Origin: Desmodus rotundus
Taxonomy: Eukaryota; Chordata; Mammalia; Chiroptera; Phyllostomidae
Reading direction: 5' to 3'
Length of the DNA stretch: 64,000 nucleotides
Assembly: GCF_022682495.2 (NCBI RefSeq)
Contig: NC_071392.1
Coordinates: forward strand, 52,105,459-52,169,458
In this document: positions 11,830-23,185 of the stretch, piece after piece
Position numbering within the stretch: the first letter of the stretch is position 1
Layout of the letters: each line of letters opens with the position of its first letter
Made by a program: the position numbers and the translations under genes
The notes under the pieces: model-generated
What the model was told of the DNA's origin: nothing
Seen by the model: only the letters and a program-made list of their open reading frames with translations
Databases searched by the model: none

Positions 11830-12650
11830 TTCTACACCTCTTTCAGTTCAGTCAGCCTTGGTGGGAGGGCATCTGGCCTCCCTGGTGTTCTTTGAATATG
11901 CTCCTACCCAAGAACCTTTGCTCAGGCTGTTCCCTCTGCCTGAAGCACTTTTCCCCCCAGAAAGCACCAGACCTACTATCTTCCATGTACTCCTCCAGTA
12001 TTTCTGTTCTCCCTTACCTGCTTTCCTTTATTTCTTTTTTACATAACACATATTATCTTCTGTATAGCCTTAAAATCTCAAAAATGGTTGAGGGTTTTTT
12101 TTTTTCCTTTTTAAACACTTTGGACATAATAAATAGAAAAAAAAGGAAACAAAATATAACCAGAGACATTGAAGTTAAGAACAATCTAACAATGGTCAGG
12201 GGGGAGTGGGGAGGGGACAGTGAGGAGAGGGGATTACAGGAACTACTATAAAGGACACATGGACAAAATCAAGGGAGAGGGTGGAGGTGGGGGAGGGGGG
12301 GTTTGGCTGGGGTGGGGTGGAGGGATGGGGAGAAAAGGCACACAACTGTAATTGAATAACAATAAAAAATTAAAATTAAAAAAAACACTTTGGGTCATGC
12401 TTACTAGTGTAGCCATGTAGAGCAGAGGAGGCCGTAGTGTGATACATGGTTTTCTTCTTGTGGAGGAACATTTCCCATGTAATATATTGATAATATGTAT
12501 TGTTTCTGTCTGGCTCTACCCCTAGGGTGTAAACCCCATGACAGTCATCTTTGTTTGATTCAGTGATGTGGTCCAAACACTAGAGCAGTGCCTAGCTCAC
12601 AATAGGTGCTCAGGAATAAATGAATTGATAGAGGGATGGAGGATGGATGC
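11830..12650 (+). mobile_element. L2 LINE 3' end, split by a young L1
   Basis: The left part carries TTGCTCAGGCTGTTCCCTCT and CCTGAAGCACTTTTCCCCCC and the right part GTAAACCCCATGACAGTCAT, GAGCAGTGCCTAGCTCACAA and TAGGTGCTCAGGAATAAATG, in the order of the L2 3' end. The younger L1 at 12124-12382 interrupts it. The segment 12383-12500 is not clearly L2. Confidence 0.75.
12124..12382 (+). mobile_element. Bat-type L1, 5'-truncated 3' UTR insertion
   Basis: The insert begins in the L1 3' UTR, runs through the G-rich GGTTTGGCTGGGGTGGGGTG block and ends with CAACTGTAATTGAATAACAA plus an A-rich tail. It is flanked by a perfect 11-bp TSD, AAACACTTTGG, at 12113-12123 and 12383-12393. Truncated, non-coding, and inserted in sense to the host gene. 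Confidence 0.93.
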
Positions 12651-12680
12651 ATGGATGGGTAGATAGATAAATGAATGTTG
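12630..12680. repeat. Degenerate GGAT/GATA microsatellite
   Basis: Alternating GGATG, GATA and AATGAATG units follow the L2 3' terminus directly. Tetranucleotide tails like this are the usual end of L2 copies. Confidence 0.7.
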
Positions 12681-12689
12681 AAGAATTAC

Positions 12690-12910
12690 TATGAGTAAGT
12701 CAAGTGAAGAGAAGTCAAGGGGACATTCAATGTAGAGACAAAGGAATGAAGAACATAAAGTCTACAGAGTTCTGTGAACAGCTTTGGTTGTTGTTGAAGT
12801 GAAGATTAGGGAGTCTGAGGTGGCAAGCAAAGAGGAGCAGGAAGGGGTCACACAGGAGGGCCTTGTCTGCCTTTCCTATGCATGCTAAGTGGCGATGATA
12901 TGGCCTGATG
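12690..12910 (-). mobile_element. L2 LINE internal fragment
   Basis: GAGGTGGCAAGCAAAGAGGA, then CACAGGAGGGCCTTGTCTGC, correspond to antisense L2 body sequence ('ggccaggtcatgcagggccttgt' in the consensus). Diverged; edges approximate. Confidence 0.5.
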
Positions 12911-13204
12911 TGTTGAAGACAAATGTACTTAAGGACAATGAAATTATGCCATGATATTTGCATGGATATACATTTGTGTTTATTTAATTATACTTCTGTA
13001 ATTCCAAGAGTTTGAAACACATTGTAATATAAGTGTGAAAGACCAAATGCTGTTTATTAGAGGGGAAAATAAAACCTAAACAAAGGTTTGGAAAGAAAGG
13101 AAAAATCAAAAGGGCAGACACATCATGTTACATAGTTTTAATTATCTGATAGTAAAAAGAATCATACCAGCTTAACAAGAAATAGGCTTCTTTAGTTTTG
13201 TTTT

Positions 13205-13480
13205 TTACTAATTTTATTCATTTACTCAACAAATACTGATTTTTCATAGTGTACTAGGCCATGACCTTGGCTTAGAATACAGAGATCCCCTGAAGGCACT
13301 TCTCTGCTAGTCCAGGGATTAATGCAGATGGAGGTGATGAGGGTGGCAAGAAGGGGGCAAGGAGGATGTATTTTGTACAGGGTCATCAGTATCAGTCTGT
13401 TCACTGGACAGAGACCAAGAGGTCACAAGGGACATGGGAAGAGTGTCCTATAGAGAATACCTAAGTGGTAGGAAAAGTTA
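13205..13480 (-). mobile_element. L2 LINE 3' fragment
   Basis: TTTACTCAACAAATACTGAT followed by GTGTACTAGGCCATGACCTT and a GATCCCCTGAAGGCACTTCT region follows the antisense L2 3' end. Edges approximate. Confidence 0.65.
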
Positions 13481-14069
13481 ACCACAGATTCTCAATAAAG
13501 AAAGATTGAACAACCTGATGGACAGATGTTTGTATCTTTAGCTTTCACTAGGTTATGCTCCAGTTACAAATATGGACAATTCTCACTAAGATATAACAAA
13601 GGTTTATTTATTTCATAATATATGCTGGCTGCCAGTCAGCCATGGCTCTGTTGTACATCTTCATTCTAGGAATTCTGAGCTTTGGCTCACAAGTGGCCCA
13701 CATCACTTCCACTCACATCTTCTTGGTCAGGCAAGTCACCTAGTCAGATCTGCTGCCAGTGGTACTGAAGGTATTTCTAAGGAGAGGGTGCTTTTCCTGC
13801 ATGTAATTGGAAACAAGGTGCTACATTGTTCAATAGCCACTGCACTGAAGATATACCTCATGAGTAAAGCTCTAAGGAGAGCTTTAAGATTCCTTCCAGC
13901 CCTGAGATTCTATAATTCCACTGGGTTGCATGGACTATCCGTGGGGTTCCTTACAACACAACACATTACGTATTTCTTAAAGTATATGTCTTATATTTAT
14001 CAAATTCAAATAATAAATGTAAAAGTGGATAATAAATACCTAGGACAACTGGAGAATATTTAAAATAGC

Positions 14070-14360
14070 CAGTGAGTGCATATAAATATGACTCCATTTA
14101 TGTAACATTTAAGAAAGGCAAAACTATAGGGACAGAAAAAGATCAGTGGTGACCAGGGGTGGACAAGGATAGGATAGGGGGAGCAGTTACCTGTAAAGGA
14201 GTTCAAGGGGATTTGAGGGCTGATGCAACTCTTCTCTGTGTTGATCATGGTGGTAGTTACCAGATATATGCATTTATCAAACTTGTAAAACTGTACATAA
14301 GAAACGGTAAATTTTATGTTTCTAAGATATGCCTCAGTTTTTTCAAAATTGGAAAAAGGT
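14070..14360 (+). mobile_element. Old L1 (L1M-type) 3' end
   Basis: Blocks in order: GACTCCATTTATGTAACATT, AGGCAAAACTATAGGGACAG, GATCAGTGGTGACCAGGGGT, GTTGATCATGGTGGTAGTTA, TCAAACTTGTAAAACTGTAC and a final 'GCCTCAGTTT'. This is the sense-strand 3' UTR order of ancient mammalian L1. Diverged. Confidence 0.8.
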
Positions 14361-14559
14361 AAATGGGTGCCATGGTGCTTATAAAATACCAACTTGTTTT
14401 AAAACATTAAAAATAATGGGTGAGTATAAAACAACTAATAAAATGAAATCTAGGAAAAAACTCATGGAAATGAGAAACTCAAGTTGTCCCACTGTAGAAA
14501 GTATTAATGGTTGTATTTCTCAGAAGCAGATACTAACACTAAAATAATAAAGATTTCAA

Positions 14560-14760
14560 ACATACACAATTTGATCCCAATTTTTAGAAGAAGCCTGTCC
14601 CAAACATACACATAGCACAGAAAAAGGAAAAGAAAAATACTATATACAACAAAGTGTTACTGTGGACTCTAGACAGTGAGATGTTATGGGTGATTGTTTT
14701 CCTTCTTAATGACTCTCCATTAATAAGTGTTATTTCAAAATTAGAATACCTTGTATTCAT
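14560..14760 (+). mobile_element. Probable old L1-type 3' fragment
   Basis: TTTGATCCCAATTTTTAGAA, then GTGTTACTGTGGACTCTAGA and GGGTGATTGTTTTCCTTCTT, resembles a common old L1 3' segment. Weak similarity; family uncertain. Confidence 0.35.
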
Positions 14761-15399
14761 TAAAGTGAAAGATCATGTCCAAAGTATCATTACTAACATT
14801 GACAAGATTAAGTCTATGGGTCTGTTGTCTTGATGTTCTAACCACCTTTGTAAGAAAACATCTCTCAACTCAAAGTGGATTAATTTTCAAATTAAAAACA
14901 ATACAACCACAAAGCAACTCTATGCATTCATTTTGTATAAATGACTTTTAATATTAATAAAATTGCCTTCAAATGCCTTGATTTTATTGACCACGGGAAA
15001 AATTATTGGTGGGGAGGGATTGGGGGAGTTGGAATGTGGACTAATCATTCTGGTATCATTCTTGAAGAAGAAAACAAGTAGGCAGCCATGTGCAACGCTA
15101 TTCCTTGAGATTTACTTTTCAGCTAGTCTCACAATGCCCACACTCAGAAAGTCTCATCCCTAGGGGTATCATGAGCATGTGAGCAGAGGTCTAATGTCAC
15201 TCAGAGAAAGGACAAAGGAAAATGCAGTACCTGCCATAGAAATGAGGAGAACAGACTCTGGCTTTTAGTATTGTATGTAATGAGTTCTCAGCCTCTGGTT
15301 AGTGGCTTGATCACAAAGTCCAATATTAAAAATACTTAGTGCATAAATTCATATTTGCCCTGCTATTCAGAAGAGCCCCACATGACATGGCATACAAGA

Positions 15400-15760
15400 A
15401 CACCAAATCCACTGTAAAGAAGTTACAAAAAGTTGTTGCAACATGTCTTCCTTTGGCAGTTTTTAAACCTCCATATCTCCAAAGCTTCAGAGATTTTATT
15501 TAAAGTACCTGGAGAGCCTGTTCTGTAATACATTATTCTTGAAGCAGGCATCGCTGAGGCACTGGGGCATGGATTAAACTGGGAGTGCATGAATGAGGAG
15601 TATGACTAGTATACTGTGTCCTTAAAGATACTGTCAATGGAATAAAGCATTGTCAAAGGATAATGGTTTCCAGCTGCCACATAAATGTCAAAGCAAAGCC
15701 AAAGCATTTATTTTCAAAGCAAAAGGCAGGGAAGTAATGTGATCCCCAGTTTGCACATAA
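15400..15760. other. Repeat-free intronic block
   Basis: I see no repeat here. It carries SOX/TCF-like cores (CATTGTCAAAGGATAATGG around 15647-15666) and several CAAAGC runs. It could be ordinary intron or a conserved element; nothing in the sequence alone decides. Confidence 0.2.
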
Positions 15761-16254
15761 TAAAACTGTAAATCCATCAGAGCTCTTGATGGCATCTAGC
15801 AGTGTGTCTACACTAGGATGTGCAGACTGGATTAGATTCCAAGCCAGACATCAGAGCTCTTTTCAAGATGGCTGACACTAGAATGGCACTGGTACCTAAA
15901 AGCAGGGAGACATAAAATGCTTAAAATGCTTCTCAATCTCACTTCATTATCACAAATGAGAGGGAACTGGGATTATTTTTTCAAATTTTCTCCAGAACTA
16001 AATACAGGGGACTTCTGTATCTGCAGAAAATTGAGGGACAGGGAGTGGGCAGGTACTGAAAACAGTGGAATTAGAGATGGTCCCCAATTCCCCTCTGCCC
16101 ATTATTTAGTGACCAGCGAGCTAATACTCTCCAAGTAAGTCCTGTCTCCTCTTATATGTGCACTTATTGCAGGGCAGATTCCCAGTGAGAGGTCACAGCT
16201 ATTATTTCTCAGGCCCCGGTAGGGAAAAGCTAGGCCTCATTTCTTCCCATGAAC

Positions 16255-16750
16255 AGTGCACAATGATCGATCAAATTCACAAATACTTACTAAGCATCTG
16301 CTACTTTCCAGGTACTATGGTAGACACTCCTGTTTAGTTAGGAAGGAGGCTTTTACAGTAATCCAGGAAAGAAAGGATGTTGGTGTCACTAATGAAAGGC
16401 GGAGGACTGGACTTGGAAAGAATTGGTGATAAATTAAAAGTAGAATAATAAGGGGAAAGAGAGAGAGATTGCTTATTCAGTTTGACATTATTAGGACAAG
16501 TTTCCTGTAGAAAATTTAAATGGAGATACAAGTAGCCGGTTGGAAGTACATGGATCTAGAATTCAGAATGGAATTGGTGGTGGAGATCCTGAAACCATCA
16601 ACATATGTGACCATAGCCAGGGAGGAAGAAACTTCTGGGGAAGAAGAGGTTAGGGAAGGAACACAGCAATTTAAACTACTGGTAGAGGAAGATGCAGGCC
16701 CAATGGAGACTGAGAAAGAATTCCCAGCATGTGTGGTTGTTCTGCACCAG
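16255..16750 (-). mobile_element. L2 LINE, 3' end plus body, deleted
   Basis: Starts with the antisense 3' end (ACTAAGCATCTGCTACTTTC then AGGTACTATGGTAGACACTC). It jumps to body sequence: GGCTTTTACAGTAATCCAGG, GGAGATACAAGTAGCCGGTT and ATCTAGAATTCAGAATGGAA match L2 text in the right order. The short open frames on both strands here are relics of this LINE or chance. Confidence 0.7.
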
Positions 16751-17059
16751 GTTGGGCTGGAACTCATGTGATTCCCTGGTTTTAATACTCTTTTATGGGA
16801 CATAATCTATGTATTCATGATGAAGCTTTGATTGTTGCTTACCCTTATATAACCAGAGTGCAATAAGAAGAAGCCAAAAATGTAACTGTCTTTTATCTTC
16901 TAAAGACATGCCAAGTTTTCATGTATAAAAAAGATATTTTAAGAGCTTGTACATAAAAGCTTCAACAGTGTTTGCTCTTTTGCTGAAAAGTAATTCAGTT
17001 GATTTAGATCTATTATTTAAAAATGTATTTGAGCCTTAAAATTTCAAAATGAAAATGTT

Positions 17060-17145
17060 TGAGCTTTTTTTTTTCTTCCTTTCTTCTTTTTAAAGCACTT
17101 TGGTTCATGCCTACCATAGCCATGCAGGGCAGTGTTACATTTGGT
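17060..17145. repeat. Copy 2 of an unclassified dispersed repeat
   Basis: A T-rich tract followed by AGCACTTTGGTTCATGCCTA and a stretch ending near CATGCAGGGCAG matches 12090-12112 plus 12383-12430 once the L1 insert at 12124-12382 is removed. About 70 bp are shared. I do not recognise the family. Confidence 0.6.
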
Positions 17146-17503
17146 GCTAGAGAAGAGGATGTCTGTACTTGAGAAAACTGTAGTTTAGCTAATATAGTTT
17201 TAATTTTTGGAAATGGTTTATCTTAGAAAATTATATCTTACTGTAAGCAAAGTTTATCTCTGAAAATGTTTTGTTTCTACATTAACTTTTTCCTTGGGTG
17301 TAGTGTCATCTCCAACTCCCAAAATTTATCAATAAACTGTGCTCACCAAGTTTGTAGCCAAAAATTCCACCCAAAACAAAAAACAAAAACAACTTAGTAT
17401 GTTTGCCATTTGTCACTGGATTAAGATTAGCACAAACATGCAGGTGCATTAACACATTCTTATGCATCTCAGTTCTCCTGTGTGCCATTATTTTAGAAAT
17501 TCT

Positions 17504-17522
17504 TAGAACACACACACACACA
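17504..17522. repeat. Short (CA)n microsatellite
   Basis: About nine CA units. Too short to be functionally informative. Confidence 0.8.
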
Positions 17523-18289
17523 TTCAGCATTTGACATAAGATAATTTGAATTTGCTGTGTTTGGAAAATAACTCACATGGGAGAAAGTTGCATTAAATAA
17601 ATAATAGAGATAAAATTTATACTTCCATATATTTCAAAGCTAATGTTGCTAACTTACAATGGAATTGTAACATGAAGACATGGTGCTATAATTTGATTGA
17701 TTTGTTTTGACAGCAGCCAAATAATTGAGAGTGAAAGGTGTCAGCACAGATGAAATATTGTATAAGCCATGTTCAGAAGGCAACCCTGGCAGCAGCAGCA
17801 ACTGGAGTTTTATTTCCTTTGATTCCATACTGGTACTCACCTCCAGTTTATTATAAAACCATGAAAGGTATACTACTTCCCCAATTAGGGAGACTTTTAT
17901 GGGGAGGCTAGAAATAGAAGTTTGTCAAATAGTTGAACAATAGATACAGACAAAAAGATTGAAGATGGCTACAGTGTGCTGAGCTTAATTATATCAGCCT
18001 TTCCCTTTCTTTGGCACATTGCTGTTTTCCTGCATTTTACCTCATTTTGAAGGGGTTCCCAGTCAGAACAAATATTAGGTCCCATTTTCCAACCTCTTGA
18101 CAAGAGATGGGCAAAAGAGAGGGGTGTGCATATCACCATCTCTAGGCCTAGATGGAGTATGCACCCAACTAAAAACCCTAATGCCTGGTAAGAATGAGAT
18201 TTGAGGTCTTCAGTTAATAAGAAGCTAAATGATCAGGAGAGGATTACCTAAGGAGAAAGCAAGCCACTGCCCATAAGTGACCTTTGAGT

Positions 18290-18410
18290 GTGGTGGTTAA
18301 TAGCACAGGCCATGAGTCACATTAACCTGGTTTAATTCCAGCCCTGCAGCTTGCTAGATATATGACCTGGGCAAGGCACTCTGATTTCTATTTACTTTCC
18401 TCACATATAT
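18290..18410 (+). mobile_element. MIR SINE relic
   Basis: GTGGTGGTTAATAGCACAGG, CCTGGTTTAATTCCAGCCCT, GACCTGGGCAAGGCACTCTG follows sense MIR from its tRNA-like 5' end onward. Confidence 0.8.
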
Positions 18411-18493
18411 TGTTTTAGTATTCTTAACAAGTATTTTATTTCTGGAAAAAATGTTTATTGGTATTTCTTCAACAATTTTTTTTTTTCCCTCAG

Positions 18494-18722
18494 CCCTGAC
18501 TGGTGTGGCTCAGTGGGATTGGCATTGTCCTGAAAACTGAAATGTCTGTAGTTCCATTTCTGGTCAGGGCACATGCCTGGGTTGCCCACCAGGTTCCTGG
18601 TTGGGGGCGTGCAAGAGACAGCTGATCAATGTTTCTCTGCCACATTGATGATTCGCTTCCTCTCTTTCTCTCTCCCTTCCTCTCTTTCTAAAAATAAATA
18701 AATAAACTCTAAAAAAATATTA
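18494..18722 (+). mobile_element. Ves SINE (tRNA-derived, bat)
   Basis: CCCTGACTGGTGTGGCTCAG opens the element and carries the pol III A-box-like region. A B-box-like GGTTCCTGG/GTTCCATTTC area, TCTCTC-rich 3' part and A-rich tail with AAATAAATAAATAAA follow. Near-identical 9-bp flanks (TTCCCTCAG 18485-18493; TTCCTTCAG 18723-18731) look like a TSD. This family is diagnostic for bats. Confidence 0.88.
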
Positions 18723-18739
18723 TTCCTTCAGATATTTTA

Positions 18740-18830
18740 CAGGGTGGTTTTAATGACTGAATGTAAACTATAGAACATGCTCGTGTAGTGGCTGATACTT
18801 AGTAAGTACACAATGAATGAGAGCTACTTT
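18740..18830 (+). mobile_element. Probable L2/MIR 3' tail
   Basis: GTGGCTGATACTTAGTAAGTACACAATGAATG resembles the common '...ggcacatagtaagtgctcaataaatg' ending. Too short to name the family. Confidence 0.45.
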
Positions 18831-19055
18831 CATTAGATAGAGCTGCAAAAGTCCAGTATGGTAGCCATGAGAAATGCTGTAAATATAAAATCCACACATG
18901 TGCAAAAAATCTGATTATCATCTTTATTTTGATAACATATTAAAATGATATTTTGGATATATTAGGTCAAGTATAATATATTATTAAAATTAATTTTATC
19001 TGTTTCTTTTCACCTTCTTAATATGGATACTAGAAACTTTTAAATTATATATGTG

Positions 19056-19109
19056 AGAGAAAATGCAGACAATTGTAACTGAATGACAAAAAAAAATCAA
19101 AAAAAAAAA
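19056..19109 (+). mobile_element. 54-bp L1 micro-insertion with perfect TSD
   Basis: Only about 30 nt of L1 3' UTR (AGAGAAAATGCAGACAATTG then TAACTGAATGAC) plus an A-rich tail are present, between perfect 15-bp copies of TAAATTATATATGTG (19041-19055 and 19110-19124). This is a target-primed insertion with extreme 5' truncation. Confidence 0.92.
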
Positions 19110-19429
19110 TAAATTATATATGTGGCTTACACTGTGGCTCACATTATATTACTGCTAGATAGGACCAGCCTGGTGTGGAGGGTCTCCATAAACCTCATAT
19201 ATATGTGGCAATGGTTAAAAGCATTAAAATACAAATAATTAGCATGCACTTGAATTTTGGACCTTCAAACAGAAAAATCACAAATCATTGGCTTTGGTGC
19301 AAAAATTAGAACACATTTTTGTAGGTCTTCTGCTGTGGTTTAGGAACTGCTTGGGATTTTTATCCATACAGAAAGAAAAAGGATGAAATTTTTATGAATA
19401 ATTTCCATTGATCAAAATCTAAAATTCTC

Positions 19430-21060
19430 TTTTCTTTTGAAAATTATTATACTTCATAGTTTCAAATATAGAAGGAAATATATAATAAAATCATCTAAAA
19501 TTTTAACATTTTAGCCACATTTGCTAAGATCTTTTATCTTAAAGATGAAACATTATAAATAATGCTAAAATCCTCTTTACTTCTCCTGCTCCTCACAGGC
19601 ATTCCATGGCATTCCCTCCCTCCGAGAAAGTAGCCACTATCTCTCCAGTGCATGTGTTTATTAATTTACAAAACACATACTTGAAACAAATAGTATTATT
19701 TTGGGTATGTTACAACTTTACATAATGATAGCACATTCTACATTTCTGTATCCTGCCTATTTTGTTTCAACATTTGCTTTTGAGATTTGTCTATGTTAAT
19801 ACATGTAGAAACTGATATAATTGAATTTATTTTCATTATCTTATTTTGTGGGGCTTTTTTTAACCATGCTTTTTCTGCCCTTTTCCTTTCATCTAGCATT
19901 CTAAGGGATTTATCAAGTATTCTTTTTTCCAATTGTTGAATTAGAAGTTAAACATCTATTTTTATTCTTTTAGTTGTAACCAGTGTATCTTGAACATGCT
20001 TTTGCTTTAAAGAGTCAAATCAATATTTTCTTTTTTTCCCACATAACAATCACAACTTATTGATCATTCCTTCCAATCTTCTATATTATCATTGCCCAGC
20101 ATTAATTATTATTAATATTATTTTGTTTACAAGATCACTTAGCTTTAATTATCTTTGAAAATTTTTTACTCATCATTACGTCTTGTATCCCATTCTTTCC
20201 TTCCAGAGATTTTTTATTTTTTCAGTGAAGGTCTCTGAGTGATAACCTGAATTTTCTTTGTTTGAAAATCCTCCTTTTGCCCTTTTTTTATTGTTTAGCT
20301 GGGCTTAGAATTCTAGGTTAATAGTTATTATTTTTATCAATGAAGGAATTATCTTCTGGCTTCTATTTTCTCCTGATAATAAATATATTGTCATTTGTCA
20401 TTCCTTCATAGATAAAATGCTTTTTATTTTATTTTTGAACAGATTTATTTTTTTCATTTTTATTGTAGATTTTTCCCATTACCATTTAAATTGTGGTTGA
20501 TATTAAGATTTTTCTCTCTGTCTTTGGGATTCACAGTTTCACTATGAAATACCCTACTGTGGATTTATTTTTATTTATCCTGTTTAAGACTTGTGATTCC
20601 TGACATTTCAGTAATAATCTGTTATTTCCTGAAAGAACTCCTATTTTATGTATACTGAATCATCTCATTCCATCTTCTATGTTGCTTAACCTCCTTTCTT
20701 TTTATATTTTCTGCTGCATTTTTATGATTTCCTTTTATCTGTTATCCAGCTTACTAGTTTTCCCTGAAGTTATATTTAATTTTATATTTAACCTTATTTT
20801 TTTTTCATTTTAAAGACTATAGTTTTCACTTCTAGAAGTTATATTTGGTTTTTTGATGCTATGTATTTTTTTTGTCTTTAATCAAAGACAATCTTCTTCA
20901 GACTGCCATTTAGCTTAAGTACTTGAGCTAATTACTGCTTTCTCTTTCTTCATAGAGGAATATTTTCTAGTGTGGTAGGTAAATTTTTACTTAATTTAAG
21001 TAGAGATAGTTTGTCTATGAAATTATATAACTTTGGATTGCATAGTAACTGCTAATAAGA
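19430..21060 (-). mobile_element. Ancient HAL1/L1 relic
   Basis: The left part (GATTTGTCTATGTTAATACA) is antisense old L1-type 3' sequence. The right part (CTCTGAGTGATAACCTGAAT, GAAAATCCTCCTTTTGCCCT, TAGCTGGGCTTAGAATTCTA, TTTGGGATTCACAGTTTCAC) is the antisense ORF1-region signature of the mammal-wide half-L1. Highly diverged, no open frame of note. It may extend to about 21500. Possibly more than one element. Confidence 0.6.
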
Positions 21061-21578
21061 GGCTCTGAATTTCCTTCTGCCAAATGGCCAAGACATGTCA
21101 CTGAATGATCTTTCTGAAAATATGTGTACTGTGTATATAGTATAACTTCAGGTTCTATGCTATAAAATATTCAGACTTGAGTTGTAATTTCTTACAGATA
21201 TTTTCCCCTTCCCAGATCCTCCAACAGACACAATCATTTTTGTTAATTACCTGGGCTAGTGAATGGGGTTTGTCTCATCTCTTTTCACTGTTGGGGCAGC
21301 CCCTTCAAAGTTCTGGATTTTTATAGTAGTCTTGGTTCAAACTTCTCCCCTTGCACTGTCTCTTTGTTGATGCCCAAACATCAGCCCCTGAGCTGGCCAG
21401 TCTTTACCCCTGTCTGCTCCCTGGGTGACAGGTTATCAGTTAATGGTCTGCTGTTCTTGATTTCTAATGCCTGAGGTTTCTCTTTCTGTGTGTATATTTA
21501 AATTTGATATATTGTGTTTACAATGACTACACATTGGAAGCAGAAAGGATGTTCCTGTTAAGTCAATCTATGTTTTTC

Positions 21579-22840
21579 TTTTTTAAAATATAGTTTATTG
21601 ATTATGCTATTACAGTGGTCCCATTTTTTCTCTCCTTTATTCTCCTCTGCCCTGTAACCCCCACCATCATTCCCCCAACTTAGTTCATGTCCAAGGGTCA
21701 TACATATAACTTCTTTGGCTTCTCCATTTCCTATACTGTTCTTAACCTCATCCTGTCTATTTTGTACTAACCATTCATGCTTCTTATTTCTTGTACATTT
21801 TCCCCCATTCTCTCCCCTCCCTCTCCCAGCTGCTTTATTCCATGTGATCTCCATTTCTGTGATTCTGTTCCTGTTCTAGTTGTGTGCTTAGTTTGATTTT
21901 TGTTTCTGTTCTTGTTTTTTTTTTTTTTAAGTTTGGTTGTTGATAGTTGTGAGTTTGTTGTCATTTTACTCTTTCTAGTTTTTTGATCTTTTTCTTAGAT
22001 AAGTCATTTTACCATTTCATATAATAAGGGCTTGGTGATGATGAACTCCTTTAACTGAACGTTAACTGGAAAGCACTTTATCTGACCTTCAATTCAAAAT
22101 GATATCTTTGAAGGATAGAGTAATCTCAGATGTAGGCCCTTGCCTTTCATGACTTTGAATACTTCTTGCCAGTCCCTTCTTGCCTGTAAGGTCTCTTTGG
22201 AGAAATCAGCTGACAGTCTTATGGGAACCCCTTTGTAGGTAACTGTGTCCTTTTCTCTTTCTGCTTCTAAGATTCTCTCCTTCTGTTTCATCTTGGGTAA
22301 TATAATTATGAAGTGCCTTGGTGTGTACTTCTTTGGGTCCAACTTGTGTGGGACTCTCTGAGCTTCCTGGACTTCCTGGAAGTCTATTTCCTTTGGCAGA
22401 TTAGGGAAGTTCTTCATTATTTTTCCTAATAAATTTTCAGATTCTTGCTCTTCCTCTTTTTCCTTCTGGCACCCCTATGATTCAGATGTTGGAATGTTTA
22501 AAGTTGTCCCAGAGGTTTATAACCTTCTCCTCGTTTTTTTGAATTCTTGTTTCCTCATTCTGTTCTGATTGAATGTTTATTTCTTCCTTCTGTTCCAAAT
22601 CATTCATTTGAGTACTGATTTCCTTCCCTTCACAGTTGGTTCCCTGTACATTTTCCTTAATTTCACTTTGCATAGCCTTCACTTTTTCCTCTATTTTGTG
22701 ACCATACTCAACCATTTCATGATTACCAATGTTTTGAACTGTGCATCTGATAGGTTGGCTATCTCTTCATCAATTAGTTGTATTTTTTCTGGAGTTTTGA
22801 TCTGTTCTTTTATTGGGCCATATTTTTTTTTGTATCCTCA
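21579..22840 (-). mobile_element. Bat-type HAL1 (half-L1), 5'-truncated
   Basis: The 3' end (antisense of ...AATCAATAAACTATATTTTA) and the body match the full copy at 50857-52869 in opposite orientation. The match runs from the terminal motif to the A-tract just upstream of the ORF1 start. Between ORF1 and the tail there is no ORF2. No TSD could be recognised. The younger L1 at 22870 inserted just beyond its 5' end. Confidence 0.85.
22094..22715 (-). pseudogene. HAL1 ORF1p-like relic
   Basis: Codes on the minus strand for an L1 ORF1p-like product in two pieces. 22482-22715 gives the coiled-coil-like, Glu/Lys-rich part. 22094-22417 gives the RRM/C-terminal part, with FPNLPKEIDFQEVQEAQRV, ILPKMKQKERIL, TVTYKGVPIRLSADFSKETL and LHLRLLYPSK. 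ORF1p is an RNA-binding trimer that packages L1 RNA in the cytoplasm. The two pieces lie in different frames, and the end is damaged (reads to ISF then stop), so the gene is dead. Family assignment is secure; it is one of two HAL1 copies in the window. Confidence 0.85.
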
Positions 22841-22850
22841 AAAAATAATT

Positions 22851-22869
22851 CTGCCTATTATAACATTCT
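22851..22869. repeat. Left TSD of the full-length L1
   Basis: CTGCCTATTATAACATTCT, matching 29542-29560 in 18 of 19 positions. It marks the 3' (poly-A) side of the minus-strand L1. Confidence 0.93.
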
Positions 22870-23185
22870 ATTTTTTTAATTTTTATTGTTATTCAATTAC
22901 AGTTGTATGACTTTTCTCCCCATCCCTCCACCCAACCCCAGCCGAACACACCTCCCTCCCCCACCTCCACCCTCCCCCTTGATTTTGTCCATGTCTCCTT
23001 TATAGTAGTTCCTGTAAACCGCTATCCTCACTGTCCCCTCCCCACTCCCCTCTGGATATTGTTAGACTGATCTTAACCTCAATGTCTCTGGTTATATTTT
23101 GTTTGCTTTTTTGTTGTTGTTGATCAGGTTCCAGTTAAAGGTGAGATCATATGGTATTTGTCCCTCACTGCCTGGCTTATTTCAC
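22870..23185 (-). other. L1 3' UTR
   Basis: Antisense of a G-rich segment (GGTGGGGGAGGGAGGTGTGT / GGCTGGGGTTGGGTGGAGGG) ending in CAACTGTAATTGAATAACAA. The same segment recurs in the truncated L1 copies at 12124, 35096, 48932 and 49497. G-runs in mammalian L1 3' UTRs can fold as G-quadruplexes. Confidence 0.9.

Noticed and set aside
16516..16803. Ser/Thr-rich 95-residue minus frame and its + partner
   Set aside because: The segment aligns by eye to L2 body sequence, so the frames are repeat relics.
18494..18570. Possible tRNA gene
   Set aside because: The tRNA-like boxes belong to the 5' part of a Ves SINE; no complete cloverleaf and an A-rich SINE tail follows.
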